Positions 15,152-18,350 of a stretch of 18,350 bases of DNA are shown here, piece after piece. This stretch comes from Candidatus Aerophobota bacterium (GTDB taxonomy: Bacteria; Aerophobota; Aerophobia; Aerophobales; B47-G16), in the NCBI GenBank assembly GCA_003648815.1, contig QMPZ01000018.1, positions 1 through 18,350 on the forward strand, in the 5' to 3' direction. The notes beneath the pieces are model-generated. The model made no database searches. It was not told where the DNA came from and saw only the letters and a program-made list of their open reading frames with translations. Every line of letters starts with the position of its first letter. Positions within the stretch are counted from its first letter, which is position 1. A program made the position numbers and the translations under genes.

Positions 15152-16566
15152 TTAGCCAAGGTCATAGCCTTCTTCTTGAGCTCAAGAAAGGCCTCTTTGT
15201 TGTTAATACATCCAGGATCAGGTGCCTTGTAATCCCCGAAATAGGCATAAGCCCTAGCCCTACAGCCTCCACAGGCTGATCTATATTCACATACTCCACA
15301 GTGTCCTTTCAAGTCCTCACGGCTGCGAAGATCCTCCAGGATGGGTGAGCCCATCCAGATTTCCTTGAAGCTTTGTTTCTTTAAATCCCCAACCACTATC
15401 GGCATATACACACAGGGGGTCACTATCCCATCCGGTTGAATGGCGCAGTAGGCCCTTCCCACACCGCACCCTCCTATGAACTCAGCTATAAGACGGGTTT
15501 TCTCTCCTCTGCTCATGGTGTAATGGCTGGTGGGAGAAAGCGTTCCCTCAGTCCTCATCATACAGACCCGGGCATATTGGGGACAGGTACTCAGGGTGAC
15601 TATTCCATATTTCACATAATAATCGTACAAAATGTTTAACATTTTTTCCCTCATCTCAGGGGTCAGGTCAAGATCAATTAGGTTCCTTCCCTCTCCCACG
15701 GGAATGAAGTTAAAGACAAAGAACTTGTCCACCTTTAGTTTCATAGCCAGCTTTATCAAGTCCTCCAGTTCATCAAAGTTCATCCTGGTAATGGTGGGAG
15801 CCAGTCCCACATTGATGGAATCTTGCTCTACCACATTCTCAATCCCCTCAATTGTCCTCTTCCAGGCCCCGGGAACACCTCTGAACTCATCATGCTTTTT
15901 CGGATCGACGCTATCCACGCTTATCTCCACATAATCCACCCCCACATCGGCCATTCTCCTGGCAACTTCCTTAGTCAAAAGAGTTCCATTGGTAGCTATC
16001 GAGACGTACATGGCGTGCTTTTTTGCTCGCTCGATCACTGGCCACAGGTCCTTATCCGTCAGGGGCTCTCCACCTGAGAAAGCAACGGAAAACACATCCT
16101 CAGCTGCAAGCTGGTCTATTATGTCGAGGCGTTTGGATAAGGAAAGTTCCTGGGGCAACTTTTTTCCTGCGCTCTGATAACAGTGTTTGCAGCGCAGGTT
16201 ACAGGCATTGGTGAAATTCCAGACCACCACAGGAGGAGCGATAAACTTCTGGGGATAGGTTGGCCCATAGTGAGCCACAGACCTCATGACAAGAGATATT
16301 CCCTTTTGGAATGTGCGGCTGCTAAGTTCCTTTTTTACATCCTCCCTGGTCTGACCGAAGACGAGCCTGCCTATCTCAAAGAAAAGATAAAATGGAAGTA
16401 CCCTCAGTTTTCTTGAAAGAGGCAGGCGTCCGTTTTGAGGAACATAAAAGGAAAAGATATCTCCAAGAAGACTTCTGCCGCTTTTGTCCTTTTTGGAAAG
16501 CAAGCTAAAAACATGGCGATTTAACTTACTCTTCAGATAAAACCTTATAAGATAGGTTATATCCAT
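15148..16566 (-). CDS. Radical SAM/SPASM protein with long N-terminal extension
   Basis: The 472-residue enzyme has the radical SAM motif CNLRCKHC (Cys122, Cys126, Cys129), then FSGGEPL, SIATNGTLLT and VEISVDSVDP, and a C-terminal SPASM region for extra 4Fe-4S clusters (GGCGVGRAYC, TPCVYMP, then Cys423, 426, 432, 435 and Cys453 in PDPGC). SPASM proteins modify ribosomal peptides, mature enzymes, or act in heme d1 and siroheme-decarboxylase routes (NirJ/AhbC/AhbD). No precursor peptide is seen here. About 110 residues rich in basic and aromatic residues precede the barrel, including LRVLPFYLFFEIGRLVFG, possibly membrane-associated. The ATG at 16566 is decided by AAGGAGG 6-7 nt upstream; a GTG at 16620 directly abuts its own GGAGG and is rejected. 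Confidence 0.9.
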   Translation of the reverse strand: MDITYLIRFYLKSKLNRHVFSLLSKKDKSGRSLLGDIFSFYVPQNGRLPLSRKLRVLPFYLFFEIGRLVFGQTREDVKKELSSRTFQKGISLVMRSVAHYGPTYPQKFIAPPVVVWNFTNACNLRCKHCYQSAGKKLPQELSLSKRLDIIDQLAAEDVFSVAFSGGEPLTDKDLWPVIERAKKHAMYVSIATNGTLLTKEVARRMADVGVDYVEISVDSVDPKKHDEFRGVPGAWKRTIEGIENVVEQDSINVGLAPTITRMNFDELEDLIKLAMKLKVDKFFVFNFIPVGEGRNLIDLDLTPEMREKMLNILYDYYVKYGIVTLSTCPQYARVCMMRTEGTLSPTSHYTMSRGEKTRLIAEFIGGCGVGRAYCAIQPDGIVTPCVYMPIVVGDLKKQSFKEIWMGSPILEDLRSREDLKGHCGVCEYRSACGGCRARAYAYFGDYKAPDPGCINNKEAFLELKKKAMTLAK

Positions 16567-16594
16567 CTTAATCCTCCTTGAATTTTTTCCTGAA

Positions 16595-16960
16595 TTAAAT
16601 ATGCTTTGCTGCTTTTTCACCTCCTTTTTCCTTATTTATCAAAATCCCATAAACCTTGGGAAAATCAAGCATCAGTTTTGCCAATTTTTCCCTGTTCAGT
16701 CTGTATCGCACCCACTGAGCGCTCTTATGTTGCTTTACCAGGTCAAGACTGAGCAGAAGTTTTAGATGATACGAAATCGTAGGCTGGGAGAGCTTCATTT
16801 TCTTGCTGAGAAAGTTCACACATTTTTCCTCCTTGCTGATCATCTCCAATATCTTCAGCCTCGTCTTGCTGCCCAGTATCTCAAAAATCTTGGCGAAATC
16901 TCCTATCGATTTTGCCCTCATGGCGATATCCTTGTCCTGCTTCCTCCGGGAACTTACCAT
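16595..16960 (-). CDS. ArsR-family transcriptional regulator of the radical SAM operon
   Basis: The 121-residue winged-helix protein has FEILGSKTRLKILEMI at the start of the fold, the recognition-helix segment MKLSQPTISYHLKLLLSLDL, and a wing with SAQWVRYRLNREK. It is the first gene of the operon, 28 nt before the SPASM radical SAM gene, so autoregulation of the operon is likely. As in the other ArsR protein of this window, the metal-binding CVC is CVN (KCVNFLSK), so the inducer is probably not a classical metal ion bound there. The ATG at 16960 has GGAGGT with an 8-nt spacer. The 20 N-terminal residues are highly basic. Ligand unknown. Confidence 0.88.
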   Translation of the reverse strand: MVSSRRKQDKDIAMRAKSIGDFAKIFEILGSKTRLKILEMISKEEKCVNFLSKKMKLSQPTISYHLKLLLSLDLVKQHKSAQWVRYRLNREKLAKLMLDFPKVYGILINKEKGGEKAAKHI

Positions 16961-16984
16961 ATATGTTGACCTCCATATGTTCTA

Positions 16985-16998
16985 AGACCTAAAGGTCT
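16985..16998. promoter_or_regulatory. 14-bp perfect palindrome in the regulator's 5' leader
   Basis: AGACCTAAAGGTCT has 6-bp arms and a 2-bp centre, 24 nt upstream of the regulator ATG. It is a candidate operator for the ArsR dimer, though as RNA it could also be a small hairpin. A direct repeat AACATAT flanks the Shine-Dalgarno next to it (- strand, 16983-16961). Confidence 0.5.
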
Positions 16999-17042
16999 GA
17001 ACTACATTCATTACAAAGGATGAAGAGTCTCTAAAAATAATT

Positions 17043-17093
17043 TTCTATATAGAAGATCTTTTATATTATGAGCAAAAAAAATTTTTTTGTCAA
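17043..17093 (-). promoter_or_regulatory. Promoter of the ArsR-radical SAM operon with A-tract spacer and palindromes
   Basis: On the - strand TTGACA (17093-17088), a 17-bp spacer and CATAAT (17070-17065) give a strong promoter, starting just 6 nt past the smsB stop. The spacer holds eight A followed by seven T on the + strand (17074-17088), which should be stiff or bent. The overlapping palindromes TTCTATATAGAA (17043-17054) and AAGATCTT (17053-17060) sit at the predicted start site near 17058. The leader to the regulator ATG would be about 100 nt. Confidence 0.7.
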
Positions 17094-17099
17094 GCACAC

Positions 17100-18035
17100 C
17101 TACCTTAATATTCCTTTAATTACCGTATCTACAGCCTCAGACTCCTCCAGTCCTCTTGCCATTAATGTCTCCAGTTGTCTTTTATCTATCCTGCCAATAG
17201 CCGCCTCATGGGTTACCTTTGCCTGACTGTGTGCTACAGAAACCTTAGGAATCGCCTGCGCCTTTGCCTTTCCCTCCACAATTTCCATGCAGTCCACGTG
17301 ACCCCTGGCGCCCGGGGCATTACCATATGTCTCCCCTATCACCTTACTTTGGGCCCTATCTATGACCACTATACGGCTTTTGATTAAACTTCTTGCGTTC
17401 TCCCCGTTCAAGGAGACCTTCTCAACTATCTTTATCCTATCCTCGCCCCTTCCGTATATCTTGGCGATGAGCTCAGCTATACCTTCCCGCTCGACCTGGA
17501 CATCGTAGTCGAGGTCCAATATACCCACCCTTCCCTTGATTAGGGAAAAGCTGTTGGTCAGTCTTCCTCCTGAGGAAATACTTACTTTCGCCCGAGGAAT
17601 GACCTCTATTCCTCCAGATGGTCCATGATAATGAGCTTCCTCATAGGAAAGATGGGCACCTTTGCCGATTTTGATCTCAGCCTGCATTGTGTGTTTTACC
17701 CTGACGGCGTTGGGAAAAGTACAATGAGCCAGGAGCTTAACATAGGAGTTGTCCTCTAAGATGATCTCCATTATGATCTCCTGAGTTCCTTCCTCAGGGA
17801 TAACTCCAAAGCAAAGGTGCACTGGATTCTTTATCTTACAGCTCTCCTTAACCACTATCTTCGCCTTTACCCCTCTTTGCGTTCTCTCGGGCTCCATAAC
17901 CAGTCCTTCTACCTCATTAAAGCTCAGGATTTTGTTTTCCTCAACCACCAGGCTTCCCACTTGTGGAAATTGAAGAGAGGAGGGATCACCTCCTGCAAGC
18001 TCATATGCTTTCAAGATGGCTTCGTAATCGTTCAT
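17100..18035 (-). CDS. SufB/SufD-family scaffold protein, short SmsB-like form
   Basis: The 311-residue protein is a beta-helix SufBD core scaffold for Fe-S cluster assembly, much shorter than SufB (about 495) or SufD (about 420). Family features include THEAAIGRID near the C-terminus (compare EHEAT-SRIG of SufB) with its Glu, Cys249 in HVDCMEIV aligning with the essential SufB cysteine, and ESEAVDTVIKGILR. With only an ATPase beside it and no SufS, SufD or SufE visible, it fits the minimal SmsCB system described in anaerobic bacteria and archaea. The ATG at 18035 overlaps the ATPase stop in ATGA. No terminator precedes the promoter that follows immediately. Confidence 0.88.
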   Translation of the reverse strand: MNDYEAILKAYELAGGDPSSLQFPQVGSLVVEENKILSFNEVEGLVMEPERTQRGVKAKIVVKESCKIKNPVHLCFGVIPEEGTQEIIMEIILEDNSYVKLLAHCTFPNAVRVKHTMQAEIKIGKGAHLSYEEAHYHGPSGGIEVIPRAKVSISSGGRLTNSFSLIKGRVGILDLDYDVQVEREGIAELIAKIYGRGEDRIKIVEKVSLNGENARSLIKSRIVVIDRAQSKVIGETYGNAPGARGHVDCMEIVEGKAKAQAIPKVSVAHSQAKVTHEAAIGRIDKRQLETLMARGLEESEAVDTVIKGILR

Positions 18036-18350
18036 TTTATTCTACCTTTCTCAAAACAGGTCCTCTGGCAGCGCGTTTTAAAGTAATCCCTTACCATCCT
18101 TGGATCTCCACTTTTGACTATTTCTCCCTCACACATTAAAGAGGCCTTATCAGAAATCTCAACGACCTCCTCTCGGTGGGTGATGAGAAGAACAGAGGCC
18201 CCCCTTTCCCTTAAGCTGAGGATGAAATCCATAATCCTTTCCAGGGAAAGCATATCGATGCCTGAATCCGGTTCATCTAAGATCGCCAGCTTTGGTCGCA
18301 TGGCATAGACGGAAGCAAGCTCTATCCTCTTTCTCTCCCCACCAGAAAGG
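18032..18350 (-). CDS. SufC/SmsC-like ATPase, C-terminal part
   Basis: The last 105 codons of an ABC-type ATPase run off the right edge. They contain the signature LSGGERKRIELASVYAM, Walker B LAILDEPDSGID (SufC typically has LAILDETDSGLD) and the switch His in LLITHREE. SufC proteins are cytoplasmic, non-transporter ATPases that drive conformational change of the SufBD scaffold. An ATG at 18301 is internal, since the family sequence continues upstream to the edge. The stop overlaps the SmsB-like start by 4 nt, so the two are coupled and made together. The short C-terminus ends in a basic, Cys-containing tail (RCQRTCFEKGRIK). Confidence 0.92.
   Translation of the reverse strand, partial: LSGGERKRIELASVYAMRPKLAILDEPDSGIDMLSLERIMDFILSLRERGASVLLITHREEVVEISDKASLMCEGEIVKSGDPRMVRDYFKTRCQRTCFEKGRIK

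Noticed and set aside
16567..16620. GTG start at 16620 for the SPASM radical SAM enzyme
   Set aside because: Its GGAGG directly touches the GTG with no spacer, while AAGGAGG stands 6-7 nt before the ATG at 16566.
17074..17088. A8T7 tract as a terminator for smsCB
   Set aside because: There is no GC-rich stem before it, and it lies inside a good promoter spacer for the next operon.

Overview
The window looks like the chromosome of an uncultured, probably strictly anaerobic bacterium of moderate GC with heavy use of AGA/AGG and ATA codons. Several bacterial sigma-70-type promoters (TTGACA with 16-17 bp spacers) argue for Bacteria. The three radical SAM enzymes and a two-component minimal SUF (SmsC/SmsB-like) iron-sulfur assembly unit argue for anaerobiosis. 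The exact phylum cannot be fixed from this sequence. No tRNA, rRNA, CRISPR array, insertion sequence or phage gene is visible.

Bases 1-6048 (+ strand) are a de novo pyrimidine operon: the 3' end of pyrB, then pyrC, carA and carB, with 1-4 nt gaps after pyrC. A structured leader sits between pyrB and pyrC. carA carries an in-frame heptamer microsatellite exactly at its interdomain linker. A clear promoter then drives an orphan ABC transporter substrate-binding protein (6174-7196) with no permease or ATPase beside it.

From 7225 to the right edge every gene is on the - strand. In transcription order from the right these are: smsC (partial) and smsB with an ATGA overlap; a strong promoter with an A8T7 spacer and several palindromes; and an apparent four-gene operon of an ArsR-type repressor, a radical SAM/SPASM enzyme and two B12-binding-type radical SAM enzymes. 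Next come a class I aspartate aminotransferase with a structured leader, an ArsR repressor-ABC exporter operon (regulator, ATPase, permease) with two inverted repeats placed over its promoter, and a monocistronic tandem nucleoside diphosphate kinase-like gene with its own promoter.

The most interesting points are the ArsR-controlled three-radical-SAM operon next to the minimal SUF pair, and a shared sequence element found in the leaders of both pyrC and the aspartate aminotransferase gene. The element has the form TTAATAAAGGGGG, then a G-rich/C-rich hairpin, then CCCCCCTCAAGT, and in both places it can form mutually exclusive hairpins. Other points are the double-domain NDK with one dead domain, and the perfectly placed dual operator of the ArsR-ABC exporter operon. 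Several start codons were moved downstream from the longest reading frame because Shine-Dalgarno or promoter positions decide them.
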